Assembly: GCA_014773175.1 (NCBI GenBank)
Contig: VXCM01000765.1
Location: forward strand, 62,001-126,000
Length of the DNA: 64,000 bases
From: Lucifuga dentata
Lineage: Eukaryota > Chordata > Actinopteri > Ophidiiformes > Bythitidae
Reading direction: 5' to 3'
The position numbers and the translations under genes are program-made. The first letter of the stretch is position 1. Every line of letters starts with the position of its first letter. Below, in pieces: positions 38,727 through 49,952 of the stretch. Below the pieces are notes generated by a model. That model had not been told where the DNA came from, made no database searches, and worked only from the letters and a program-made list of their open reading frames with translations.

Positions 38727-39686
38727 CAGAGGTGTGTAGTAACGCATTCCATTTACTCCGTTACATTTACTTAAGTAACTTTTTTCACAAAATTGTACTT
38801 TACTGAATAGTTTTATGACAGGATACTTGAGTATATTTATGAAAAAAAAACAACATACTTTTATTCCGTTACATTTGGTCACACTGCGTTACTTGCTAGA
38901 CATCTCTCAGACGTCAACGAGTTGTATGAAGAAACAGGATAATAATAAATAACCCCCCCCCCCNAAAAAAAAAAAAATAAAAATCTACTAAAACCAGCAG
39001 CTACATAATGCGTTGCCGTCTTTGTCTAGCTAAAAATGTGACATTTCAGGTACTAAGAGCTCAACATGAAACTTGAGGAAACGTGGTGGTTAAGCTGCAA
39101 CATTAACTACTTGGCTAGCTCCTGCTGCTAATGCTAACTCAGGTTTTCCTGTTCTATTTTGAGTAAATTCATGAAGATAACCAAGCTAACTGTCTTAACT
39201 AGCTGCTGCTGCTAATGCTAACTCAAGTTTTCCTGTTCTATTCTGAGTAAATTCATGAAGCTAACCAAGCTAACTGTCTTAACTAGCTGCTGCTGCTAAT
39301 GCTCACTCAGGTTTTCTTGTTCTATTTTGAGTAAATTCATGAAGCTAACTTAGCTAACTGTCTTGGGGCCAGTCCAGAATTGTCATGATTTGTTATATGT
39401 GGTAAATATTTGATTTATTACTGTCTACTGTTTCTTTATTTGATATGATTTGGATTGTATTAGAAGATACATATGGCGACTTAGCATTTTTTTTTTCCTC
39501 AGACGAGCACTTGATTATTTAAAAGAATAAGCTTGATCAAAGTTACTCACTACTCAAGTAGAATTTTTAATAGATACTACTCTCACTCAAGTAATTATTT
39601 TGGTGACTACTCTTTCTTTACTTGAGTTGCTATTATAAAGTAACAATACTTTTGAGTACAGTTTCTAGCTATTCTACCCACCTTTG
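38727..39686. mobile_element. hAT-like non-autonomous element, 960 bp
   Basis: The ends are CAGAGGTGTGTAGTA and CTACCCACCTTTG, an imperfect inverted repeat of the CAGAGGTGGGTAG type. The flanks are ATTATTTA (38719-38726) and ATTATTTG (39687-39694), an 8-bp target duplication with one change, which is diagnostic for hAT transposons. The subterminal parts repeat short AAGTAA/TTACTT and TACTTGAGTA motifs in both orientations. A tandem repeat and an assembly join lie inside. No transposase ORF is found. Confidence 0.75.
39112..39364 (+). repeat. 84-bp tandem repeat, about three copies
   Basis: Copies align at ACTCAGGTTTTC (39137), ACTCAAGTTTTC (39221) and ACTCAGGTTTTC (39305), an exact 84-bp period with few substitutions. 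Each unit holds GCTGCTAATGCT, GAGTAAATTCATGAAG and GCTAACTGTCTT. It lies wholly inside the hAT-like element. Confidence 0.9.
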
Positions 39687-39885
39687 ATTATTTGTCATGT
39701 TATGGCCAAATTAGCATTCACATTTGATCACTTAATTGCATTGTGAGTCTTAATAATATATCATTAGCTGCTAATGTTACTAAAGTTTTGTCTTATTGTT
39801 AGTCTTAAATTGACCACATTAGTAGCTTTTGTCACTGACTAATCTTTAGCATTTACCGTTACTGACATCATTTAGTATCCTGCAG

Positions 39886-39956
39886 TTGAAGAAACCTCCT
39901 TCTGGTAGACAAGCTGGGCAATGGCTGCCAACATGCTGACTGACATGATAATAATG
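39886..39956 (+). other. Candidate exon 2 of the unnamed unit
   Basis: The acceptor TATCCTGCAG ends at 39885 and the donor ATG|GTAAGT starts at 39957. Inside, an ATG at 39921 with G at -3 and +4 opens twelve codons (MAANMLTDMIIM), leaving phase 0. I do not recognise the protein; it does not read as a clean signal peptide. The hAT-like element lies in the preceding putative intron. Confidence 0.25.
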
Positions 39957-40144
39957 GTAAGTCAACCTAATGATGTTTGACTGCTTTGCTTGAAATGACA
40001 TAATATTAATGCAGCATACTTACAGTATGCTGCATTAATAATGCTGTTTCAGTCATCTCAACACATAACACAATATGTTGGCAAAAGAAGCATCTGCTTG
40101 AGTGTCATCTGTTGCATGTCAAATGCTTTGTTTTCTACTTCTAG

Positions 40145-40201
40145 ACTTCCTGGATGAGAACAACCATCATGATGTACAGCCACTGGAATGAGATTCTATT
40201 G
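40145..40201 (+). other. Candidate exon 3 of the unnamed unit
   Basis: The acceptor TTTTCTACTTCTAG ends at 40144 and the donor TTG|GTAAGT starts at 40202. The exon is 57 nt, exactly 19 codons in the frame opened by the ATG at 39921 (TSWMRTTIMMYSHWNEILL). The other two frames contain stops. The next AG acceptor I tried (exon from 40585) stops after NQE, so coding beyond exon 3 is unsupported. Confidence 0.25.
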
Positions 40202-41075
40202 GTAAGTGATCCAATTTCCTGTCATATGTTAAAAATGTTGATGAAAAGGATATCGCCTCTGGGGTCTGTTGTGTGGTATAACCCTACATTTGGCATGAAT
40301 TTTTGCTTTGAATATTTGGTCTTGGAGCTTATGAATAATCATCTTAAAATGGACAACACTGGCCTTAAAGAGTTAAAAGATATTAAATTAATTAATTTCT
40401 TTGGAACCCATGCAGGATAATAATGCCAACATATGCTGTGCTTTAAGGTTATAATCTTCCATCTGCACACATCCAGTCACTGCTCCATACTTGTGTGTAT
40501 ACTCTCTCTCTCTGTCTTTGTTTAAATTCCCATTTGCATATTTGTGTGACAAGTGAGCTTTAAGTATTTGTATACATATTTCAGAATCAGGAATGATATT
40601 TGGGGGTCAAGATGTTCTGGTTCTCAAAACTGTAGCTTATGTAAGCAGTCTCTGGAGTCTGTAGGTCCACTGGTTAGGTCCACAAGGTTTTGTAGATGTC
40701 GGCCGAGGTGGAGATCAATGTCTCATGGCACAAGATAATGTATGCCACGCAAAACATACATTTCTTCTGTTGTAAACATCCTTGTCTGAGCATTTGAAAA
40801 AAATAATTAGTGCATACAGTAAAAGACATAACATTCCTTTGTTGTATGTCTGTGTTAGTCTGAACTTTTTAATACTGTCCATCTGTCATGTCTCTGAAAA
40901 GCCTGTCGGCATTCACCTCTAAGGAAACAGAGTTGAAGGGACAGTGACACTAACAGAGCAACAGGGCTTTTCTTCATTTAGCTTATCAAACCTGTCTGCA
41001 GCTCTGTAATCCTGATTCCGTTGTGACATCTCTGTTCACAAATACTTTTTTAAATCAAAACATGAATTTAGCATA

Positions 41076-41790
41076 CACTACAGGCCAGAAGTTTGAAGCC
41101 ACCCCCAGATTTTGAAAAAAAAAAAAAAAATNAAAAAAAAAAAAAAAAATCTTCAATAAACTGTTTGTTTTACAATTTATTGCACAAGAAAGAAAAAAAT
41201 ACATAAAATAAACATAGGTAATTAGTTTTCAAGAAGAATTTGTCAACATAAAAGCACTTTGACGTCATTTCAGTCTCAGACTTTGGTTTTGTCAAAGTAA
41301 CCCCCTCTGGTCAAGTCATAATTCTCAAAACCTTTTCACTCTCTTTTGAATAGATATAACTTTGGAGTAATTTTGATGAATGTTTTGGATCGTTATCCTG
41401 TTGAATGAAATTTTGACCAATAATTCATAAATCAAATGGAACCAAAGCAGACTGTGTAGCACGCTAATCCAAAATGATCTGGGAGAAGGCAGGCAGTAGG
41501 TTATTGAATAGAACATTAAAACACATAAGCAAGGGAGTTTGAAAACACAACTAGAGTACCAGTGCACTAATATAGACTGGGCATGCCTCATTAAAAATCA
41601 TTTAAGCCATAGTGGCTCCATAATGTGCTCTTGTTGACAAATTCTTCTTGAAAACTTAATTAGTTACATTTATTTGATATATTTTTGTCATTTCCTGTGC
41701 AATAACTTGTAAAACAAACAGTATATTGATGTTTTTTTTTTGTTTTGTTGTTTTAATCTGGGGATGGCCTCAAACTTCTGGCCTGTAGTG
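41076..41790 (-). mobile_element. Degenerate Tc1/mariner element with TA duplication
   Basis: The ends CACTACAGGCCAGAAGTTTG and CAAACTTCTGGCCTGTAGTG are exact inverted repeats, and similarity extends to about 40 bp. TA sits immediately outside both ends (41074-41075, 41791-41792). On the minus strand, 41325-41591 retains pieces resembling the C-terminal part of a Tc1 transposase: NRITIQNIHQNYSKVIS recalls the family's NDPKH-S-L block. At 715 bp it is too short for an intact transposase gene and is a decayed copy. Confidence 0.75.
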
Positions 41791-43156
41791 TAGTTTTTTG
41801 CCTAAACAATGGCCTCATTGGGACACTGGCCCAAGTACTTGGAAATAGGGACTGTCCCAATTTAGCCTCATTGTCTATTAAGTGTAAGCGAGGCTGCTTA
41901 AGTGATCTGATTACTTAGATAGCCAACTGATCACATTAGTTGAGACCAAAAATACCTGAAAACACTACATAGCTTGAAAGAGGACAGAGCAACTGTTTAA
42001 AGACTTGATTGTGATGATATCACAACAACAGCTGAATAATCATTAAAATAATAACCCACAGGTTTAGCCTGGGTTGGCCAACTTGCAGTGCAGTTTGTCT
42101 GGGTCCTCCTCATTTATGTGACAGGGCATGGGGCTGATACTAGATTTTGAAAATGTTTTCACACTTTGATGTCAAACATTCAAAGTGGTTCTGATAAGGA
42201 CAGCAGTACAGCACCCAACCCCCGCTCCCATGGCAGTGCCACATCCTCCTTCTGGCTCAGCGAGGCTGCCAGTTCAGCCTTGGCACAGCAGCCTGGACCA
42301 CCCACTCACCACTGCTGTTACTCCTGCTGGACCTACACCAGCCATGGCAAGTCTGATTTACTATGAATAGTACACACATACTGATCTACCCCCCAAACAC
42401 TCCTATGTGCCTACGGGGGTGTGTGCTGTAGATCTGTGTCAAAACTTTGCCAAGGATACGGATATGCAGTTAAACAAAGCTTCCACATAATTCCTGAAGA
42501 ACATTTCAGGAAATATGTACTGCTATGACACTGTTTTCTGGCCTTTCGTTTACTGAAGGCATATGTTAGATTATATGTCAATCATTTACTTTTATAATTG
42601 CATTTTCTATTCTTTAATGCGGAGTCACATAAGTGTTTATCTTGGAGGAAGGCATGACAAGACAAATTAGTTTGTATGAAGTCATGTCAGACATCTTTGG
42701 CAAGTACATGAATGTATGCATGAATACACACACTCTCATCCACACCAACCAACATGGACACTACACACTGAGACTGAGTGAATGAGGTGATCGTACTCCT
42801 TCTTGGAAATGTGAATGGATGCTGTTGTTCTTTCAGTTCATCGTTTTCTGTAACAGCTCATCACTTCAAGGAACTTTGACTTCTCAGTGTGGATGTGATT
42901 ACAGCTTCTTTCATTCCAGTCCGTGTGGTTTAGGCTACAGGCCTTCGTATCAGAAGGCAGGATGCAGATCTTGTTGTATGTTTTGGTATTTTTTTAGTTT
43001 CGCCTCACCTTCCCACAAATTTTAGTTTGCTCTTTCATGGAGTTTGGAGTTTGCTTGAAGGGTAAAGGATTGATTCCTTTTTGTGGTTGTTAGACAAATT
43101 TGTGTTTTATGATGTAGTCAGTACCCTGAATTTTGTGCTGTAAAAGTTTTTCTGAG

Positions 43157-43159
<3 letters not shown>

Positions 43160-43205
<46 letters not shown>
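43160..43205. repeat. Poly-T tract, about 46 bp
   Basis: Uninterrupted T run, the longest homopolymer here. On the minus strand it reads as poly-A and may be the tail of an old retroposon. Confidence 0.9.
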
Positions 43206-44618
43206 CCAAATCAGCAACTGCAAGAAATGCTGAAAGCTTACCTCCATTTTCACTGTTACACCAATTCCCTCTTCCCATTTTGTGTCACAGAGAATCTCAT
43301 TTGTGGCATGATGCAACACAGAAGTTTTCTGACTACGTTACATGTGGCGGCACACTTTGTAAAATGCAGTGTAGAAGCTGAAAATGTCAACTGTCTATAC
43401 TGTATACAGTTCTGTAGGTGACTGAATGTTCTGTATTAAACAGCTGACCCTCTGAAGGGTTGTTTAATTGGATGGTTATACGCTGTTTTCACCCAGCAAT
43501 CCAAGTCCATCAATAATTAAAAAGATAATCGATCTGCCATTATTTCTCACAGCGCTTCTTGAAGCTCTTTTCCTTTTCTTAATGTATATGTTATCTGCCT
43601 CTTTCTTCCCTTTCTTGATTAGCTTTGCCCTCTCTCTTTCCCTGCTCTTTTCAATAAGCTCCTCCTGTTATTTATTTACTTGACTTTTCTGGGCAGTCAT
43701 ACTCAACTCTTCAGAGCTATTCACATCATGACATACATTCTAAATATCTGTCACTCACTAGCAAACTGTGTCTCTGTTTCTTCTGTATCTCCCTCCAGTC
43801 CATTTCCCCTTTAACAATCTCCTTCTCACATTCATTCATTCCTTGGTTTCCAATTATAGCTTCTTTTTATTTGCTCCATGTTCTTGATGCATTGCTCTTC
43901 TTGCTGCTATTTTCTTTGTATAGTTTCACGCTTCAGATTTTTCTATTTTGTGTCCAGACCTTCAGCAGTCAGTGTGAATTATTAGAGGAAAAACTGATAG
44001 TTTTAGTTGAAACACTATTTCCAAAATAGTGCTCATTATAACAGCATGGTGGCTCACTGGTTCACACTGTCAACTCACACCTGCGAATCAGTAACAGACC
44101 AGTCATATTTTGATGAGAATGGATGCTTTTAATAATATAAACCAAAATAAATTAAGATTTGATTTTAATGCTTGGTATGTTTCTGCATTTAGACAAGTTG
44201 TTTGTCACGTCACGACAAATGGATATAAAATGAATAAAAGTATTTTCAGAACAAATTAGAAATTTGATTTATCCTGGAGTTAGGGGTAAGTTATCAATTT
44301 TACTGTAATCAAAAGCCTCTTAAACTTTGATATACAGTTTGAGGTGGAATATGCATAGAATACATAACTTTAATAGTAAAACAGAATCAAAATGAAGCCT
44401 TAAATGTTGTATGAGCTCCTTAGCCTGCTCTTACATTAATTAAGGGGTTTCAAGTTTTATTGTCACATACCAAGTTGTACATACAGCATGATGTGTGGTG
44501 AAATTCTTTTCCATCCTTAACTCCTTCACTCTGCAATACAATAAATAATAAGGATATCATAAAATGGGAAAAATCTGCAAGATTCTACAGGGAGAAGTAG
44601 TTACATATGAAGATGATA

Positions 44619-44620
<2 letters not shown>

Positions 44621-44659
<39 letters not shown>
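44621..44659. repeat. (GT)n microsatellite
   Basis: About 19 uninterrupted GT units. Confidence 0.95.
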
Positions 44660-44662
<3 letters not shown>

Positions 44663-45261
44663 TGGAGGTGTTTCTTACGATTTAGGCTTATGAATATCTG
44701 GGCTGCTTTGCTAGACCTGTTGCCTGTGTGATGCTGACATGTATAGGAGATGGAAAGTGGATGGATGGAAATGCACCCATTCACCTGTCTGCTCCTACCC
44801 GACTGCAGCTTCTTCCTAACAGTACGCCTGCCCAACATCATAGTTATTCAGTGGATTGAATCATAAACTCTGCTCTGCCTGGATGTAGTTATCACTACTC
44901 GGCACTGAGTGGCCAAAAGAGGCTTGGCAGATTGGAAGATAGATTAAAGGTTTATTAAACATTCAAATACAAATCCATCTCACTGGATCACTTCATTTCT
45001 TTTGTGTCAAAGCAGAAAGTGTTTTCATGGAATGAGGTCTGAGTGGATATGTTGCCATAAAATGAAAACTTTGTGTACGTGTTGGGGTGAGGGTTCCAGT
45101 TCCACCCTTGGTGTCAAGTTAGTTAAGAGAACAGTATATTATGGCAGTGTCAATTAGTTTTCAGCTGTGGGATATAGAGCAGGTCAGTGGTTGCTATAGT
45201 GATAGTGGTGTCTGCACTGTACAATTTAATTGTTTACAACTTATAATGTACAAATGGCAGC

Positions 45262-45350
45262 ACTTGGGGGAATCTGATGAGGAAAAGGACTTCTACCAGT
45301 CTACCCGGCGCCACCATGACCCTGACTAGAAAGTCAATAGATGGATAGAA
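45262..45350 (+). repeat. Possible tail of a common fish repeat
   Basis: The block GGCGCCACCATGACCCTGAC followed by GATGGATAGAAAA resembles the CGACCCTGA...GATGGATGG tail of a very common fish repeat. The family and the left boundary are uncertain. Confidence 0.3.
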
Positions 45351-45970
45351 AATCTATTCTGGACCATTGGAACACCTTGATGCAGAAGTATGAACCTTCC
45401 TTTACAGGTGTTATAGCCAGGATTGTCCATTAAAGGTCCATTCATTGGTTTCTAGAACACTAAGCAAAGTAATTCAGGCTCATATCTAATAAAGGCTTCA
45501 TATATCATATGAACAAGTTATGATCAAGCACATACAATGTTCAGAGGGCACAATGATTATTCTTGGCAATATTCTGGCCCTGCTCCTTTGTGGTCTCTTT
45601 CTGACTCTAATAACGCGTCTCTTGCGCACACTGAGTGGCTGCTGACTGATTCCTCTCTGTGCAGCAGGTGATCAATCAGCCTTTCTTTTTTTCTTTTCAG
45701 TCCCACAAGGCACCAGGCGGCTGGGACACGTGCTGCTGGGTTGACAATTACAGCTCCCACCCAAACACATGCTCACAAGACACATGAACCTTAGCTGTAG
45801 TGTCTGGCTATTTAGGCTGTCTCTCTGCTGCTTAGAGAATATTTGATTCTAGCTCAGCGAATTCTTGTGTACATAAAGTAAGGTGATGGGTTCACTGTTT
45901 AATTAACCAGGAGTAATGAAAGTTCTATTTATTCTGATATTTTGGTTTATAATCTGTTTATCAAAGAATT

Positions 45971-46005
45971 TATATATATATATTATTATTATTATTATTA
46001 TTATT
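45971..46005. repeat. (TA)n/(TTA)n microsatellite
   Basis: TA units pass directly into ATT units. Confidence 0.9.
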
Positions 46006-47490
46006 TAAGACAATACAGTACTGTAATTGTCAAATTTTTTCTAAGTATTTCTCTGGAGGGACTTTAAACATCCTCCACAGCAGATCTGATGGCTTCTACT
46101 GTTCAGGGTATCAACCTGCAAATACTGCATAAACTAATTTTGGTGCTTTATGCAAATTTGAGCAATTAATGTTCATTATGTCTAAACAATAAAGCCTTGT
46201 GTATTCAGCTGATGGGTAACCAGCTGGCCACAGTGCTAAAATCTTATAAGACTTTATAGGCTCAGTACTGTGTAGCAGTACAATGATATTTGCATTTACC
46301 TATTCAGGCAGTCAGGACAGAACCACCCATTGCTGCCAATAATAGATGTATAAATGGCCCATTAAACACCCCTACCCAGTATCCACTTAGTTCAGTAACT
46401 GAAAGAGCAACTAGACAAATGAGACCAGGATCTGCTGCCAAGGATGGCTCACTGTCTTTCCTGTCCTGGTTTCACTGCCTTGGCAGGTTACTCACCGAAT
46501 GTGATGTTCAAATAGGAGCACTTTTCCTGCCCTAATCATGGCCACTTCTCTAACTCACTATCTGAATTTTGTTCTGGATCAGTGTTTCTTTAGTTTATCT
46601 CTACATCAGCCTTTCTCTGCAAATGTGCCTTGCCTCACCTTTCTGGAAAAACAGTTTAATATCAGGAGAGCCTCAGTTATATCTAATGACTCTCTGTCAG
46701 CTCCAATGAGATATGGACTACAAAACCACATGAAACTCCACCTTGGTATCTGAAACAACATATTGGGTGATAGCATGCCCAAAAAAGCAGCAATCAGCCC
46801 ACCACTCACTTCTCTTTGAAGTCAGTAAACTGAGGACAAGAGGTCAGCTGAGCACACTCTTATAAGGCTTTGCCTGTATTGATACAACTGGTATTTCATT
46901 CAGGTAAATTATTTTCTTATTCTGTACACGCTTTACCCTCTAATAGGCTGTGCTGTTAGTTAAGAACTGCAGCTAAGGCTGTTACATCTGTTGTGTACTC
47001 TCAGCTGGGAGTGTGTGTTTCCAACTCAAGGTGTGTTACATGTCCAAATGAAGCCAAACATCTTTTCATACTGTATAATAATGTTGTTTATGTTATCTAG
47101 TTTTGATGATTGACCTTCAGGTGAGATATTTTAGCCTCCTCTCTGTTTTTGAGGTGAAGGAGGAAGGCAGGATGTATTGGCTGTCACTCTCAGGTTGCTG
47201 GTACGTTGTTGGAATTCATACCACTTTTCCATCATTTTAACTTCATATGATTTTGTTCCCATTACAGTAAGTTGGCATTCTGTGATTATCAGGGTGAGAA
47301 CTCATTAATTAACTGACATAGAAATGTCCACTACCTGTCCACACTGACTGCTCCAGGTAGTAGATGGATTAATATGGTACCAGGACAAATATTATAGAAC
47401 AGTACAAGTCATTCAGTATTGCACATAATTTATCTACATGTTTACACCTCTTTCAAAAAACATTGAGGTCAAAAGCCACTCTGTATGTCA

Positions 47491-47510
47491 CCACACACAC
47501 ACACACACAC
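47491..47510. repeat. (CA)n microsatellite
   Basis: Ten CA units. Confidence 0.9.
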
Positions 47511-47689
47511 TAGGCTGAAGCAGCCCACCCAGGGCAAGGAAATTAGACTAACAATCAAAGTCAAAGAGAACAGCTGGCTCTGCTCACAGTCTGTTCAGAG
47601 TCAGATATGGCCTGTTTACACTTGTGTCCTACTGGCCTGTTAAACCACATATTATATTCTGTAAAAGTTTGATTTGTAGATGGAATATG

Positions 47690-47698
<9 letters not shown>

Positions 47699-47733
<35 letters not shown>
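47699..47733. repeat. Poly-T tract
   Basis: Uninterrupted T run of about 35 bases. Confidence 0.9.
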
Positions 47734-47734
<1 letters not shown>

Positions 47735-49213
47735 TTTGTTTCATGTGCAGCACAGCATAAAGAATCACTGGTGTAGATCAGTAATGTTATACCGGTTCCA
47801 TATGCCTCAAAAGGCATTTAATCTTTGGCATTTTTTTGTCTCTTAAATCCTGAATGCTCCTTCTAAAGACCTTTTTACATTACGATGAGGTTTGTCTCTC
47901 ATCTACTGTACAGTTGTTGCATTATGTTAGCAAGTTAACAAGTTTCATGTTCTCCCTGAAACTTGTACTGCAGGGTTCTTGATTTGGAAGAAGTTCCTAA
48001 TGATTTCAGTTGTAGGTATTTTATATAAATGAGATAAGCACATAGATATCAGATGCTTCCTTAATTACATGGCATACAGTACAAAACCTTGCACATATAG
48101 CTTAAAAAATTCTCTCCTAACCAGTTTTAGTGCTTGCTTTTTCAGCAGGAAAATGACAAATGTCTCTAAGCCAGTTGTAAACATCCTGAGAAAATAGGCC
48201 AGATTTATAAATCTGTATTTATCCAGGTTTTGGCTGGTTGTGCCAACATGCTTTCTCTCTCGGTAACTTATTGCTTCACACCTCAAGCTGCATGTTTTTT
48301 TTAGACTGGACACAGTATGCTACCAACACAATACCTTCTTACAAAGGGGCCTCATACTCATAAATACCTTGTAAATTACCTCAAGGTCACTAACCAGGTG
48401 ATCTACTTATAGGGGGTGCCATTAACAATTGCAAAAAAAAAAAAAAAAAAANAAAAAAAAAAAAAAAAAAGTTTTCCACACTAATCTTCACTGTATTACA
48501 GTGTATACGTCATGTGTATACATACACATGACTGTATTACAGTCATGCGTACGTATTTCATTACTTCTTGCCTACTGATTGCCACCAGTAACCTATCAAT
48601 GGTTTTGCTGGAGCAGATGAGCTGCATTTGTTGGAGGCAGTTGATGACCTGAAGATGAGCATCAGTCAGTCTGGACATGTTTTATTAAAGTTCATAGTGA
48701 AGAGGAATTTCATGCTGATGGTCATGACAACTGACTTGAATGTTATGAAATGGCAGAGGCAAGGAAGCTACAGACTGTTCATACATATGTGATTGTCACA
48801 TTTGGTATCATCAAGGTCAGGCACCATGTAGTCTAATCTGAGTTTAAGCATGGTGCCCAGGAATCTGGGATTACTGTAGGAGCATTGCCAATGACTCAAT
48901 TTCAGTCCTTTAATGGGAAGATAAAGGAGGGAGAGAGAAGGAAAGTAAGGTAAGAAAGAGAGGGGAGAGGGGGCCTTAAAGCAGGGGAGAAATAAAGAAA
49001 GAAAGAAAAGGAAAGAAGAAAGAGCTTATAAGAAGAAAGAGCTTATCCTTCCACATCTCCCCTTAGAGTTCAGCTGGTATTGATCTCTGCAGTGAGCGTG
49101 AACATTATGCTGTCACCTGCAGTTTCTTCTTTTTACAATTCAGTGAGGTTGAACATCATAAGAATTATTCAAATGCTTTGGTAAATAATAGTTTTATTTG
49201 AGTTAAATTGTAT

Positions 49214-49217
49214 TCTC

Positions 49218-49256
<39 letters not shown>

Positions 49257-49412
49257 GTTGATGACCTGTATATCCATGTGGTTCAGCCTTTAGTTCTGCA
49301 GCTCATTACAGCCATTAGTGGGCAGCACTGTCATCTTAAATCCTTCTCAGTGCTCTCTGCCTCATCACTTCTTAAATCTCTCTCTCTCTCTCTCTCTCNC
49401 CCCCCCCCCCCC
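49214..49412. repeat. (CT)n tracts and CT-to-C-run join
   Basis: CT runs occur at 49214-49256 (with CTGT variants) and 49378-49398. The latter is joined by an N (49399) to a 13-base C run. Confidence 0.9.
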
Positions 49413-49919
49413 TTTGTCTGAACAGTTGCAGACACAGTGGACAGGGCTTTGGCTGACTTCCAGCACCACCTGGCACATCAAATAGTCCTAACATTCCTGC
49501 AGCAATACATTTTTGCTGCATTTTTAGGGGTTCAAATGTTGCATAACTTTTTCATAACCACTCTGACATGTTGTTTGTGGTCTTATTCAACTGGGCTCTC
49601 AGTAACAATTGGGAGCACCACATTCATATGTAAAAAGCCAAAAATACATTAAGGTCCTCATTTCTCTATTATAATGTTCCCCAATTTTAATCTTTGCTTC
49701 TACTATTGAAAGTGCTGGTATTTGTTAAAAAGCTGTTTCGTCTGTAGGCAGGTAAGAAAGAATGGCAGAATAGAAAGTACACATTAAATAAAGAATGAAA
49801 GGGTGAACAAAAGAAAGAGGCTCTCTATGATGTGGCATAGTGCGTGCACTGGCAGACGGAACCTTCCTGATCTGTAAAGGTCCATTGTGTCTAGTTTGTG
49901 ACCTCAAGATAGCATCTGT

Positions 49920-49952
<33 letters not shown>

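Noticed and set aside
39112..39364. Regular repeat array considered as CRISPR-like
   Set aside because: It is a continuous 84-bp tandem repeat without spacers, inside a transposon of an animal genome.
40553..40738. Cys/Arg-rich 61-codon ORF that looked like a small secreted peptide
   Set aside because: It cannot be joined in frame to the candidate exon at 40145: the junction codon would be TGA. There is no signal peptide and no known cysteine pattern.
43090..43319. Two minus-strand ORFs with long poly-Lys
   Set aside because: They come from translating the poly-T tract.
44034..44100. Possible tRNA-derived SINE head (GCATGGTGGCTCACTGGTT)
   Set aside because: Only about 30 bp resemble such a head, and no tail or target duplication was found.
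48490..48545. Short palindromes around CATGTGTATACATACACATG
   Set aside because: AT/GT-rich low-complexity sequence next to an A-run join; such palindromes are expected by chance there.
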